Source: Buttiauxella gaviniae
Lineage (GTDB): Bacteria > Pseudomonadota > Gammaproteobacteria > Enterobacterales > Enterobacteriaceae
Length of the DNA: 64,000 bases
Assembly: GCF_040786275.1 (NCBI RefSeq)
Contig: NZ_JBFMVT010000002.1
Coordinates: forward strand, 1,860,001-1,924,000
Direction of reading: 5' to 3'
Positions 1 through 7,712 of this stretch are shown here, piece by piece. The position numbers and the translations under genes were made by a program. How positions within the stretch are numbered: the stretch's first letter is position 1; every line of letters starts with the position of its first letter. Under the pieces are notes generated by a model. The model had not been told where the DNA came from, ran no database searches, and saw nothing but the letters and a program-made list of their open reading frames with translations.

Positions 1-789
1 AACCAGCATAAAGGAGAAGATAACGCCTGCCAGCCCGATGTTCAGCGAACCGGCTAAATCAACCTGGCCCACAACGGAAAGCACGCTTGGTGGCGCGGAA
101 ACAATACCGTGGTATTGCACATCGCCCATCATCCAGCCGAGCAGCGTGGTCACCACAATGGACACCAGCACAGCCGCATGAATATTACGTGAAGCCAGAA
201 TAGCGATGATGAAGAAGCCCAGGGCGCCCAACAGCACGCTGTGCGATGTCAGGTTACCGATGCTCACCAGAGTGTCTTTATTGGCGACGATAATCCCGGC
301 GTTTTTCAGGCCCATCATACCGATGAACAGACCGATACCGCTGGTAATACCCACGCGCAGGCTCATCGGGATATTGGCAATCATCCAGTAGCGCACGCGG
401 AAAATGGTCAGCAGCAGCAGGCCCATGGCACCCCAGAAAATGGCGCCCATACCGACTTGCCATGAAATGCCCATCGCCCCAACAACCACAAAGGCGAAGA
501 ATGCGTTCAGGCCCATTGCCGGAGCCAACGCAACTGGCAAGTTAGCGAAAATACCCATCAGGATGCTACCTAATGCGGCAATCAAACAGGTGGTGACAAA
601 AACGGCCTGGGTATCCATACCCGCGGCGCCAAGGATCTGCGGGTTGACGAAGACGATATACACCATCGTCAGGAAGGTCGTAAGACCTGCGATCACTTCT
701 GTGCGTGCCGTGGTGCCGTGTTCGCGCAGTTTAAACACGCGCTCGAGCAGCCCCGGATTCGCGACCGGAGTAGATTGTGGTTGGCTCAT
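1..789 (-). CDS. adeP: adenine permease AdeP (NCS2 family), 3' end cut by window
   Basis: Inner-membrane purine:proton symporter of the NCS2/AzgA-like group that imports adenine; the sequence follows E. coli AdeP (YieG) almost residue for residue. The first 263 residues are visible, beginning MSQPQSTPVANPGLLERVFK. They contain the hallmark LPVALAPAMGLNAFFAF segment near residues 85-100, then several hydrophobic helices. The ATG at 787-789 is the family start. The remaining third or so of the protein lies off the left edge of the window. It is divergent from yieH, as in E. coli. The family assignment is firm; adenine as substrate is taken from the E. coli homologue. Confidence 0.93.
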   Translation of the reverse strand, partial: MSQPQSTPVANPGLLERVFKLREHGTTARTEVIAGLTTFLTMVYIVFVNPQILGAAGMDTQAVFVTTCLIAALGSILMGIFANLPVALAPAMGLNAFFAFVVVGAMGISWQVGMGAIFWGAMGLLLLTIFRVRYWMIANIPMSLRVGITSGIGLFIGMMGLKNAGIIVANKDTLVSIGNLTSHSVLLGALGFFIIAILASRNIHAAVLVSIVVTTLLGWMMGDVQYHGIVSAPPSVLSVVGQVDLAGSLNIGLAGVIFSFMLV

Positions 790-970
790 TTAGTCTTAAT
801 TCCGAACATTGAGAGGGAAAATCCGTCGCTATCCTATACCAAAAATTACAAAACATGATGAACAACGCAGATTTTTTTTCATTGAATTTTCTTATACGGC
901 AACGATTGCGTGCCGCAAAAATTGCGCAAATTGGATAAGATGGTCATTCACTCTTAAATAAGGAAGCGGT

Positions 971-1636
971 ATGTCCCGGATAGATGCGGTGTTCTTCGAC
1001 TGCGATGGCACGCTGGTTGATAGTGAGGTGATTTGCTCCAAAGCCTACGTACATATGTTTGCGCAATACGGCATTGAACTTGCGCTTGAGGAGGTTCATA
1101 AGACCTTTAAGGGTATAAAGCTCTACGAGATTATCGACACCATCAATACCCAACACGGAGTGAGCCTGCCAAAAGAGGAGCTGGAACCTGTTTATCGCGC
1201 AGAGGTTTCCCGCTTGTTCGAAAGCGAACTGGTGGAAATAGAGGGTGCAGCAGCGCTCATTGCGCAAATCAAGGTGCCGATGTGTATCGTTTCCAACGGC
1301 CCGGTAAGCAAAATGCAGCACTCGCTGGGAAAAACCGGCATGCTCAACCATTTCCCGGACAAACTGTTTAGCGGCTACGATATTCAGACCTGGAAACCGG
1401 ACCCGGCGATCATGTTTCATGCCGCAGATGCCATGCGCGTGGATGTGAAGAACTGCGTGCTGGTGGATGACTCGATGGCCGGTGCGCAATCCGGTATCGC
1501 CGCAGGAATGGAAGTTTTCTATTTTTGCGCCGACCCGCATAACAAGCCGATTGATCACCCGAAAGTGACGACGTTTACTGACTTAGCGGACTTGCCGGAA
1601 CTGTGGCGTGCGCGCGGCTGGGATATTACTGTTTAA
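971..1636 (+). CDS. yieH: 6-phosphogluconate phosphatase YieH (HAD superfamily)
   Basis: Cytosolic HAD phosphatase of 221 residues, the same length as E. coli YieH, which is known to act on 6-phosphogluconate. Motif I is FFDCDGT with the nucleophile Asp10 and acid/base Asp12. Motif II is the SNGP stretch, motif III the Lys in WKPDP, and motif IV the LVDDS acidic pair. The N-terminal cap has the usual VDSE beginning. The ATG is preceded by AAGGAAG at good spacing. It is monocistronic, divergent from adeP, and followed by a REP-like hairpin that separates it from the convergent LacI-type regulator. Confidence 0.93.
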   Translation: MSRIDAVFFDCDGTLVDSEVICSKAYVHMFAQYGIELALEEVHKTFKGIKLYEIIDTINTQHGVSLPKEELEPVYRAEVSRLFESELVEIEGAAALIAQIKVPMCIVSNGPVSKMQHSLGKTGMLNHFPDKLFSGYDIQTWKPDPAIMFHAADAMRVDVKNCVLVDDSMAGAQSGIAAGMEVFYFCADPHNKPIDHPKVTTFTDLADLPELWRARGWDITV

Positions 1637-1643
1637 CGAAAAT

Positions 1644-1668
1644 GGCGGATGGCGCAAGCTTATCCGCC
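1644..1668. repeat. REP-like palindrome, possible bidirectional terminator
   Basis: GGCGGAT and ATCCGCC arms flank an 11-base centre between two convergent genes (yieH and the LacI-type regulator). This is the form of enterobacterial REP (repetitive extragenic palindrome) units, which often cap 3' ends. There is no T-run, so a Rho-independent terminator is not certain. Confidence 0.6.
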
Positions 1669-1683
1669 CAACAATTGCCGCAC

Positions 1684-2718
1684 TCAGGTGCTCCGACGTA
1701 ACTCAATCTGGTAGCTGAATTGCTCAACGCGCGTTTCATCTAATTCATCATCCCGCTCGTCATTCAATAGATCAATCAGCAACTTACCTGCATCTTTACC
1801 CATTTTTTTATAATCGACACGGACAGACGTTAGCGTCGGGTGTGTTTGATCGCAGCTATCTGACCCGTCGAGACAAGCCACCGCGATATTTCCAGGGATT
1901 TTCAGCAAGCGCCGTTGGCACTCAAACATGATACCCAGCGCAATCTCTTCGTGGCTGCAAATCACGGCATCCAGTTCTGGCTGGCGCAGTAAGATTTCAG
2001 ATAACGCATAACGCCCGAACTGCAGGCTGGCGGCATCTGGCGTGGTGATAACCTGGTCGGAATTCTGGTAACGATTGAGCATCGCTTTATGCCAGCCGTT
2101 TAACTGCTGCCGTTGCAGGCGGTTGTCCATGTGCGCGCCGATAAAACCGATATTCTTATAGCCCTGATCCAACAGGTGTTCGGTCAGTTTATGAGACGCC
2201 TCAAAAAATGCCGTCTCAAGCGTAATCCGCGCCTGGCTAAATGGTGAGCCGACAACGTTAATGGTGGGAATGTTCGTCTTTTCGAGAATTTGGTAGGTTT
2301 TTTCTGCCAGTTGAGAGCCAAAAACCACCAGCGCAGCCGGGTTGCTTTGCAGCAATGTCATCAAGATTTCAGCTTCTTTATGCTGATTGTGTTCGTGGCA
2401 GCCAAGCAGGAGCTGAAACTCATTTTTGTTCAGCACTTGCTGTAACGACTGCATAAAGCGTGAGCTGGATTTGTCGGTCAAAGAAGGTATCAGCACGGCG
2501 ACCGTATCACTGTGGCCGGAAGCCAGCGCGCCAGCAGCCCGATTGGGGATGTAACCCAACTCTTCTACCGCTTGTTCTATCTTCTCACGCAGTTTGTCAG
2601 AAACCTGCTCCGGGGTTCTTAATGCGCGGGAAACTGTCATGGTTCCGACACCCGCAAAATTGGCGACTTCTTGTAGCGTGACTCGTCCGGTGCCACGGCG
2701 CTTACGCATCTTTTCCAT
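1684..2718 (-). CDS. LacI-family transcriptional regulator (GntR/IdnR-like subgroup)
   Basis: A 344-residue repressor-type protein. An N-terminal helix-turn-helix at about residues 13-38 (VTLQEVANFAGVGTMTVSRA) is followed by the hinge motif YIPNRAAGALASG. A periplasmic-binding-like effector domain covers the rest. Within the LacI family it most resembles the gluconate regulators GntR/IdnR (EQVSDKLREKIEQAVEELGY). It is transcribed away from a three-gene PTS. The shared 270-bp intergenic region holds three copies of a TAGCGCTA palindrome, so it very probably represses that PTS. The start has GGGAG nine bases upstream. The effector sugar is unknown. Confidence 0.85.
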   Translation of the reverse strand: MEKMRKRRGTGRVTLQEVANFAGVGTMTVSRALRTPEQVSDKLREKIEQAVEELGYIPNRAAGALASGHSDTVAVLIPSLTDKSSSRFMQSLQQVLNKNEFQLLLGCHEHNQHKEAEILMTLLQSNPAALVVFGSQLAEKTYQILEKTNIPTINVVGSPFSQARITLETAFFEASHKLTEHLLDQGYKNIGFIGAHMDNRLQRQQLNGWHKAMLNRYQNSDQVITTPDAASLQFGRYALSEILLRQPELDAVICSHEEIALGIMFECQRRLLKIPGNIAVACLDGSDSCDQTHPTLTSVRVDYKKMGKDAGKLLIDLLNDERDDELDETRVEQFSYQIELRRST

Positions 2719-2863
2719 TCTGGCTCCCGTGACGATTGCAACTCGCTGTTTTCATTATTTTTATTTCACCATTAATCCGTCAACTCTTCGGCCACGGTAG
2801 CAAATATCCTGGCTCATTGTATATGCGCGAAACGGATATAGCCAAAATCAGACCGGGAAGAAA

Positions 2864-2912
2864 TGATAGCGCTATCACAAACATTGATAGCGCTATCAGG
2901 TAGCGCTATCAA
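2864..2912. promoter_or_regulatory. triple palindromic operator for the adjacent LacI-type regulator
   Basis: Two perfect 14-bp palindromes TGATAGCGCTATCA occur at 2864-2877 and 2885-2898, with centres 21 bp apart (two helical turns). A third, partial copy shares the TAGCGCTA core at 2901-2908. The CG-centred symmetry is typical of LacI-family operators. The cluster lies in the divergent intergenic region between the regulator and the PTS genes, so the protein probably controls both. Confidence 0.75.
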
Positions 2913-2988
2913 ATGAGATGAGCGTCACATTAATTACTGACTTAAAAATCTACTCTCCTGTTAATTATCATCGGGAGTTATCAGTCGC

Positions 2989-3432
2989 ATGTTAAAAAAA
3001 CTATTAACCGCAGAGGTTGTGCAGGTCGTCGATCAGGCTAAAGACTGGCGCGATGCCGTGGCGATTTCATGCCGTCCGCTGATTGAAAATGGTTCTATCG
3101 AGCCGCGTTATGTCGAGGCCATCTACCGCTCGCATGAAGCGATCGGCCCGTACTACGTAGTTGGCCCAGGTATTGCGATGCCCCATGCCCGCCCTGAAGA
3201 AGGTGCAAACAAACTCTCTCTGGCACTGACGCTTATCACTTCAGGCGTGAATTTCGATGCCGATGAAAACGATCCGGTGAAATTGTTGATTGTGTTAGCG
3301 GCAACCGACAGCACCAGCCACATTGAAGCGATCTCTCAGCTCGCCCAATTATTCGATAACGAACAAGACATTCAGGCCATTTTGCAGGCCAAAACAACGC
3401 AAGACATTTTGTCCGTCATTGCGCGCTATTAA
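2989..3432 (+). CDS. PTS sugar transporter subunit IIA (fructose/mannitol-type IIA fold)
   Basis: Cytosolic phosphotransferase component of 147 residues that passes phosphate from HPr to the IIB partner. The phosphorylatable His sits in the motif GIAMPHARPEEG, typical of the PTS_EIIA_2 domain used by ascorbate-class systems (UlaC-like). It is the first gene of a three-gene operon, with IIB 15 bp downstream and IIC following. The upstream operators point to control by the divergent LacI-type regulator. No catabolic enzyme gene accompanies the operon, so the substrate cannot be named from context. Confidence 0.85.
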   Translation: MLKKLLTAEVVQVVDQAKDWRDAVAISCRPLIENGSIEPRYVEAIYRSHEAIGPYYVVGPGIAMPHARPEEGANKLSLALTLITSGVNFDADENDPVKLLIVLAATDSTSHIEAISQLAQLFDNEQDIQAILQAKTTQDILSVIARY

Positions 3433-3447
3433 TCCAGGGGAACAATT

Positions 3448-3735
3448 ATGAAAATTACAGTAGTTTGCGGTAACGGTTTAGGCACCAGTCTGATGATGGA
3501 AATGAGCATTAAAAACATTCTGAAAGAACTGGCTGTCCCTGCAGAAGTTGATCATGTCGATCTCGGTTCCGCCAAAGGCACGCCGAGCGATATTTTTGTT
3601 GGTACCAAAGACATTGCCGAGCAACTAGTCGCCCAGTCCGTCGCCGGGAAAATCGTCGCTCTGGACAACATGATCGACAAGAAAGCCATGAAAGAACGTC
3701 TGTCCGTGGCATTAACCGAATTAGGCGCACTTTAA
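3448..3735 (+). CDS. PTS sugar transporter subunit IIB (ascorbate/lactose-type)
   Basis: A small 95-residue IIB protein. The phosphorylation site is the Cys in VVCGNGLGTSLMM at residue 8, the usual P-loop-like signature of UlaB-type IIB domains. It takes phosphate from the IIA encoded just upstream and transfers it to the sugar bound by the IIC encoded 12 bp downstream. It is preceded by an AGGGG ribosome site. The family is clear; the sugar is not. Confidence 0.87.
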   Translation: MKITVVCGNGLGTSLMMEMSIKNILKELAVPAEVDHVDLGSAKGTPSDIFVGTKDIAEQLVAQSVAGKIVALDNMIDKKAMKERLSVALTELGAL

Positions 3736-3747
3736 GTCGAGGTCGTA

Positions 3748-5004
3748 ATGGATTTCTTTCGTTTTTTGATGAGCGATGTGCTTTCCGAACCGGCAGTGCT
3801 GGTCGGTTTAATCGCCTTGATTGGCCTGATTGCGCAGAAAAAACCGGTCACCGAATGCATTAAAGGCACCGTCAAAACCATCATGGGTTTTGTGATTTTG
3901 GGGGCGGGTGCTGGTTTAGTGGTGTCATCCCTGGGTGACTTCGCCAACATCTTCCAACACGCTTTCGGTATTCAGGGCGTAGTGCCTAACAACGAAGCTA
4001 TTGTTTCCGTCGCGCAGAAAAGCTTCGGTAAAGAGATGGCGATGATCATGTTCTTCGCTATGGTTATCAATATCTTGATTGCCCGTTTCACGCCGTGGAA
4101 ATTTATCTTCCTGACCGGCCACCACACGTTGTTTATGTCGATGATGGTGGCGGTGATCCTGGCCACTGCGGGTATGACGGGCGTTACACTGATTGCCGTT
4201 GGCTCTTTGGTGGTTGGCGTGGCGATGGTCTTTTTCCCGGCCATTGCTCACCCTTACATGAAGAAAGTCACCGGCTCAGATGATGTCGCCATCGGCCACT
4301 TTTCGACATTGTCTTACGTATTAGCGGGTTTCATCGGCAGCAAGTTTGGGAATAAAGAACACTCGACTGAAGACATGAACGTGCCGAAAAGTCTGTTGTT
4401 CTTGCGCGATACACCGGTCGCCATCTCTTTTACCATGAGCATTATTTTCCTGGTGACCTGCCTTTTTGCAGGCGCGGATGTGGTGAAAGAGCTGAGCGGT
4501 GGTAAGAACTGGTTCATGTTCTCCATTATGCAATCCATCACTTTCGCCGCAGGCGTGTACATCATTCTGCAAGGTGTGCGCATGGTGATTGCGGAAATCG
4601 TTCCGGCATTTAAAGGCATTTCCGACAAACTGGTTCCGAATGCTAAGCCTGCGCTCGATTGCCCGGTCGTTTTCCCTTATGCGCCGAACGCGGTGCTGGT
4701 TGGTTTCCTGAGCAGTTTCGCCGCAGGCTTAATCGGCATGTTCGCGCTGTACCTGCTGAACATGACGGTCATTATTCCAGGCGTAGTACCGCACTTCTTC
4801 GTCGGCGCGGCGGCAGGGGTATTTGGTAACGCGACTGGTGGGCGTCGTGGAGCCATTTTTGGTGCCTTCGCTCAAGGCCTGCTGATTACCTTCCTACCAG
4901 TGTTCTTGCTGCCAGTGCTGGGTGATATCGGCTTCGCTAACACCACCTTCAGTGATGCAGACTTCGGTGCGCTGGGCATTCTGTTAGGGATTATCGTTCG
5001 CTAG
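3748..5004 (+). CDS. PTS transporter subunit IIC, UlaA/SgaT (ascorbate) family
   Basis: Integral membrane permease of 418 residues with about ten hydrophobic segments, as in the UlaA/SgaT class of PTS IIC proteins. Recognisable stretches include the N-terminal SDVLSEPAVLVGLIALIGLI, the FTPWKFIFLTGHHTLFMS loop and GVFGNATGGRRGAIFGAFAQ near the C-terminus. It closes the IIA-IIB-IIC operon and is followed by a strong Rho-independent terminator. E. coli UlaA (about 465 residues) is somewhat longer. True L-ascorbate transport is doubtful because no ula catabolic genes are present. Confidence 0.86.
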   Translation: MDFFRFLMSDVLSEPAVLVGLIALIGLIAQKKPVTECIKGTVKTIMGFVILGAGAGLVVSSLGDFANIFQHAFGIQGVVPNNEAIVSVAQKSFGKEMAMIMFFAMVINILIARFTPWKFIFLTGHHTLFMSMMVAVILATAGMTGVTLIAVGSLVVGVAMVFFPAIAHPYMKKVTGSDDVAIGHFSTLSYVLAGFIGSKFGNKEHSTEDMNVPKSLLFLRDTPVAISFTMSIIFLVTCLFAGADVVKELSGGKNWFMFSIMQSITFAAGVYIILQGVRMVIAEIVPAFKGISDKLVPNAKPALDCPVVFPYAPNAVLVGFLSSFAAGLIGMFALYLLNMTVIIPGVVPHFFVGAAAGVFGNATGGRRGAIFGAFAQGLLITFLPVFLLPVLGDIGFANTTFSDADFGALGILLGIIVR

Positions 5005-5030
5005 AATTTTGGCCTGAGCATTTACTAACA

Positions 5031-5058
5031 AAAACGCCAGCAATTAGCTGGCGTTTTT
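5031..5058 (+). terminator. Rho-independent terminator of the PTS operon
   Basis: An 11-bp perfect stem (AAAACGCCAGC / GCTGGCGTTTT) with a 5-base AATTA loop ends in a T-run, 26 bp after the IIC stop codon. The flanking A-run and T-run would let it work on both strands. Confidence 0.9.
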
Positions 5059-5241
5059 GTCTATTGAAGATTTGACGCCAGGGTTTTTGAATTGCCTCTT
5101 ATTGTTTGTTTTAGCCTAACTAATATCCGAGTATGTTTTAATACAAATCATAAATTTTATTTACCATTTCTGATGTAGATATCTTTTCCCCTGAAACCAA
5201 GACTGTAATCTTTAGCCTTTGTGTTCATAAGGATTTAAATA

Positions 5242-5340
5242 ATGGTTAGAGTATTGGACAGTCTTGGCGGTTGTTGTGAAGCAGGAGCCGCTGACCGTCG
5301 CTATATGGTACGTATTAACCTGCCTATTGAGGTGGATTGA
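5242..5340 (+). CDS. small ORF, 32 residues, overlapping into the putative toxin gene
   Basis: The ATG at 5242 follows an AAGGA ribosome site and opens 32 codons (MVRVLDSLGGCCEAG... ending INLPIEVD). The TGA stop at 5338-5340 is two bases from the ATG of the next gene at 5343. The last codons contain the GAGGTGG that would serve as that gene's ribosome site, so the two would be translationally coupled. The product has an unusual CC pair and no recognisable domain. It could be a short chaperone or leader peptide for the toxin, a gene remnant, or chance. I do not recognise it. Confidence 0.4.
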   Translation: MVRVLDSLGGCCEAGAADRRYMVRINLPIEVD

Positions 5341-5342
5341 TT

Positions 5343-6509
5343 ATGCCTGTTTATTATGTTAGCACCCGCATTAACTCGAATGTTCCCCCGAGTTCCATTC
5401 TGTATGATTTATGCATTTACCGCATGGATTCAAAAAGAAATAAGTATCCTATTGTGGATGTGAAACAACAACCGCTACAGGATAATTATGAAACCCAGCC
5501 TCATGTAACGGAAAATATCAGCGAACCATTTTCAACTATCTATATTATGGAAGTAACACTTTACCGAAAATCGATGCTTAAAACGGTTTGTGTTTCACCT
5601 ACACCTTTTACCCGCATGTATACACTGGCAGAGTTTGCTTCAGGAAAGGCCTGGTCTTCCGTTAAGCGCGAGAGTCCTTGTTATTTTGAATCGACAGCAA
5701 CCACAAAACTAAAAAGTGAAGGAGATAATACAGTTACGGTAAACATATCTAAACCGGAAAGACCTTTTATTGCACAGGAATATCCCATTGGTAGCCCTCA
5801 GGATCCGTTTGAGAAAGGTATAATCGAAAGAGATATTAAAGACAGGTTTTACCATCGGTCTTATCCATATCAAGCAAGCGCTAGTGTATGTGGCCCTGCT
5901 GCATTTTTTTACTGCTTACAAAAAGATCGGCCCGATGTGTATGCACAAATTGCACAGGAACTGTGGCGACATGGAAAAACTAAAATAGGCAAGCTTGAGA
6001 TAACACCGAGTAATGGCTGCTGCCATCCCGCTGGTCACTTTTACGGAAATATATCTGGTCTTGACTGGATGACCCTGGCAGGGTTGAGGGATTCAGAAAA
6101 TTCCGTTTTGAGTTTTAATGCACTCGATTCACCGCTCGCAGGAATCACTATGTGGCAAACGCTGACACAATGGTTTGAGAAAGCGGGCTATGAAAAAGTG
6201 TTCAGTAATGTTGGAATAACCCAAGCAGGGCCCCAGGGAATAAATGATTTAAATGAGTATGTACGAAAAGGCTACAAGGTTGTTTCACTTATCAATGACA
6301 GCTTATTACGGGGTAGTTTATCTGAACGGGCCACTTACCCAACTCACTGGATTGTGTGGGATGGAGCTGTTACGCAAGATACTAACGGACATGTTCATTT
6401 AGATTTATTTTCATGGGGTAAAGTTGAAGATCAGATAAAACCTCAAAAGGACCTGTCTTTTTTCATTCATCGATTTTTTGGAGGGGTGGTTTTTAAACCA
6501 CTGAAATAA
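5343..6509 (+). CDS. putative toxin/effector with papain- or C39-like cysteine hydrolase domain
   Basis: A 388-residue protein that I do not recognise by name. The C-terminal half has the pattern of a papain-fold (C39/NlpC-like) hydrolase: SVCGPAAFF with candidate nucleophile Cys183, then THWIVWDG with candidate His335. The latter is followed by a strand containing HLDLFSWG, where an Asp/Asn third residue would be expected. No signal peptide is visible. The N-terminal 150 residues have no clear domain. Three outer-membrane lipoprotein paralogues follow within 2 bp and downstream, which is the layout of a secreted cell-wall-targeting effector with periplasmic immunity proteins. The start at ATG 5343 has GAGGTGG upstream. 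Base composition is AT-rich against its neighbours, suggesting acquisition. Function is inferred, not shown. Confidence 0.6.
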   Translation: MPVYYVSTRINSNVPPSSILYDLCIYRMDSKRNKYPIVDVKQQPLQDNYETQPHVTENISEPFSTIYIMEVTLYRKSMLKTVCVSPTPFTRMYTLAEFASGKAWSSVKRESPCYFESTATTKLKSEGDNTVTVNISKPERPFIAQEYPIGSPQDPFEKGIIERDIKDRFYHRSYPYQASASVCGPAAFFYCLQKDRPDVYAQIAQELWRHGKTKIGKLEITPSNGCCHPAGHFYGNISGLDWMTLAGLRDSENSVLSFNALDSPLAGITMWQTLTQWFEKAGYEKVFSNVGITQAGPQGINDLNEYVRKGYKVVSLINDSLLRGSLSERATYPTHWIVWDGAVTQDTNGHVHLDLFSWGKVEDQIKPQKDLSFFIHRFFGGVVFKPLK

Positions 6510-6514
6510 AAATG
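6480..6514 (+). promoter_or_regulatory. hairpin-split ribosome binding site, copy 1 (inside toxin 3' end)
   Basis: GGAGG (6480-6484) is separated from the ATG at 6512 by 27 bases, too far for a normal Shine-Dalgarno. A perfect 7-bp hairpin GTGGTTT-TT-AAACCAC (6486-6501) fills most of the gap; if folded it would leave about 11 bases of effective spacing. The same layout recurs before the two paralogues. This copy also encodes the last residues of the toxin. Confidence 0.5.
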
Positions 6515-6940
6515 TTGATCTTACGCTTAATTTTCATACTTTGTCTGTCTAGTTTATCTGCATGTAGTCTATTCAGTGCCAAGGCAGAATATATTCCTGA
6601 TAATGAAATGTTAAAGAACGCAACAGTTGGTGAACCATATTTTTACAAAATAGATATTTTGGGTGGAGGTGTTATTGGAATAATTGGAATGGAAAGAAAT
6701 GTTGGACTTGTTGTACCTGATGACGCTGGTATTTTTCTGCGTAACTGTCAATTGCCAGCATGGAGAGTCAAAAACATGAAACCAATGGATAGCAATAATT
6801 ATAACTGTGTAGAGATATATGGCACTCCAACCAAGCCTGGTATTATAAAAATAAATATTAGCGGTGGAATGTATGGGAATATGTTTGTCCCCGCCAGCGA
6901 ATTCAGCAAGGACTACATATTAAAAATTAATCAGCCATGA
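6512..6940 (+). CDS. putative immunity lipoprotein, paralogue 1
   Basis: A 142-residue exported lipoprotein with a hydrophobic N-terminus and lipobox LSAC (Cys18). Ser follows the Cys, so outer-membrane sorting is expected. The mature part starts AEYIPDNEMLKNATVGEPY and ends GTPTKPGIIKINI...SEFSKDY. The ATVGxPY to YGTPTKPG framework resembles a single Ig-like (He_PIG type) beta sandwich, and two Cys (RNCQLP, YNCVEIYGT) are conserved in all three copies, probably forming a disulfide. The start lies 2 bp after the toxin stop, so the genes are co-transcribed. A role as immunity protein against the upstream hydrolase is inferred from gene order, periplasmic destination and triplication. Confidence 0.65.
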   Translation: MLILRLIFILCLSSLSACSLFSAKAEYIPDNEMLKNATVGEPYFYKIDILGGGVIGIIGMERNVGLVVPDDAGIFLRNCQLPAWRVKNMKPMDSNNYNCVEIYGTPTKPGIIKINISGGMYGNMFVPASEFSKDYILKINQP

Positions 6941-7082
6941 ATTTTAGTGAGCGAAAGGATTTTCTAAGATCCTTTTGCTCCTTGTGCAACCTCAATAAAA
7001 ATAAATTTATCTCGCTGGGCCGTTTAGAGTGATTTCACTAACTAGAAATCGCTCTAAGAATAATCTATAAAAAATAGTTATT

Positions 7083-7117
7083 GGAGGCGTGGTTTTCAAA
7101 CCACTTAAATAATAATG
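7083..7117 (+). promoter_or_regulatory. hairpin-split ribosome binding site, copy 2 (toxin-tail remnant)
   Basis: GGAGG (7083-7087), hairpin GTGGTTT-TC-AAACCAC (7089-7104), then ATG at 7115. In the toxin frame the DNA still reads IGGVVFKPLK followed by TAA, so it is a copy of the end of the toxin gene. There is no other ribosome site before the ATG. Confidence 0.5.
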
Positions 7118-7537
7118 TTAAAATTAAGCGTAATTTTAATTCCTTGTCTACTTTTCTTGTATGCTTGTACGTTATTAAGCCCCAAAGCAGAATACATTCC
7201 CGATAATGAAGTTTTGAAAAGTGCAACCGTTGGAGTTCCTTACCGCCTCAAAATTGACATTCTGGGAGGAGCTGCTTTTAGGGGAACATCGAGAAAACCT
7301 GGTTTTGTTTCGCCAACTGATTCTGGCATTTCCATACATTATTGCCAGTTATCCGAGTCGGAAATAAAAGACATGGAACCACGGGATAGCAATAATTATA
7401 ACTGTGTTGAAATATACGGTACACCAATAAAATCCGGCGTACTGAAAATAACCATAAAAGGAGGGATGTACGGAAGCATGATCGCCCCTGCAAGTCATTT
7501 CAGCAAGGACTACACATTAAAAATTAATCAAGCATAA
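7115..7537 (+). CDS. putative immunity lipoprotein, paralogue 2
   Basis: A 140-residue homologue of the gene at 6512. The signal peptide ends in lipobox LYAC with Cys18 followed by Thr. It shares the framework EYIPDNEVLK, ATVGVPY, NNYNCVEIYGTP, GGMYGSM and SHFSKDYTLKI, and both conserved Cys. The loop between the GG of strand two and the first Cys differs most from paralogue 1, which is what would be expected if that surface decides which toxin is bound. Expression probably comes by read-through from the toxin promoter. Function is inferred from its neighbour. Confidence 0.62.
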   Translation: MLKLSVILIPCLLFLYACTLLSPKAEYIPDNEVLKSATVGVPYRLKIDILGGAAFRGTSRKPGFVSPTDSGISIHYCQLSESEIKDMEPRDSNNYNCVEIYGTPIKSGVLKITIKGGMYGSMIAPASHFSKDYTLKINQA

Positions 7538-7677
7538 AGATGAGTGCGCGAAAGGATGTTCTAAGATCCTTTCGCACCTTGTGCAACCTCAATAAAAATA
7601 CATTTAACTCGCTGGGCCGTTTAGAGTGATTTCACTGACTAAAATCACTCTAAGAATAATCTATAAACATAGTCATT

Positions 7678-7712
7678 GGAGGTGTGGTTTTCAAACCACT
7701 TAAATAAAAATG
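7678..7712 (+). promoter_or_regulatory. hairpin-split ribosome binding site, copy 3 (toxin-tail remnant)
   Basis: GGAGG (7678-7682), hairpin GTGGTTT-TC-AAACCAC (7684-7699), then ATG at 7710, with the same spacing as the first two copies. It again encodes IGGVVFKPLK-stop in the toxin frame. Confidence 0.5.

Noticed and set aside
404-793. Plus-strand ORF of 129 codons opposite adeP
   Set aside because: It is antisense to a highly conserved permease gene and has no homology or ribosome site.
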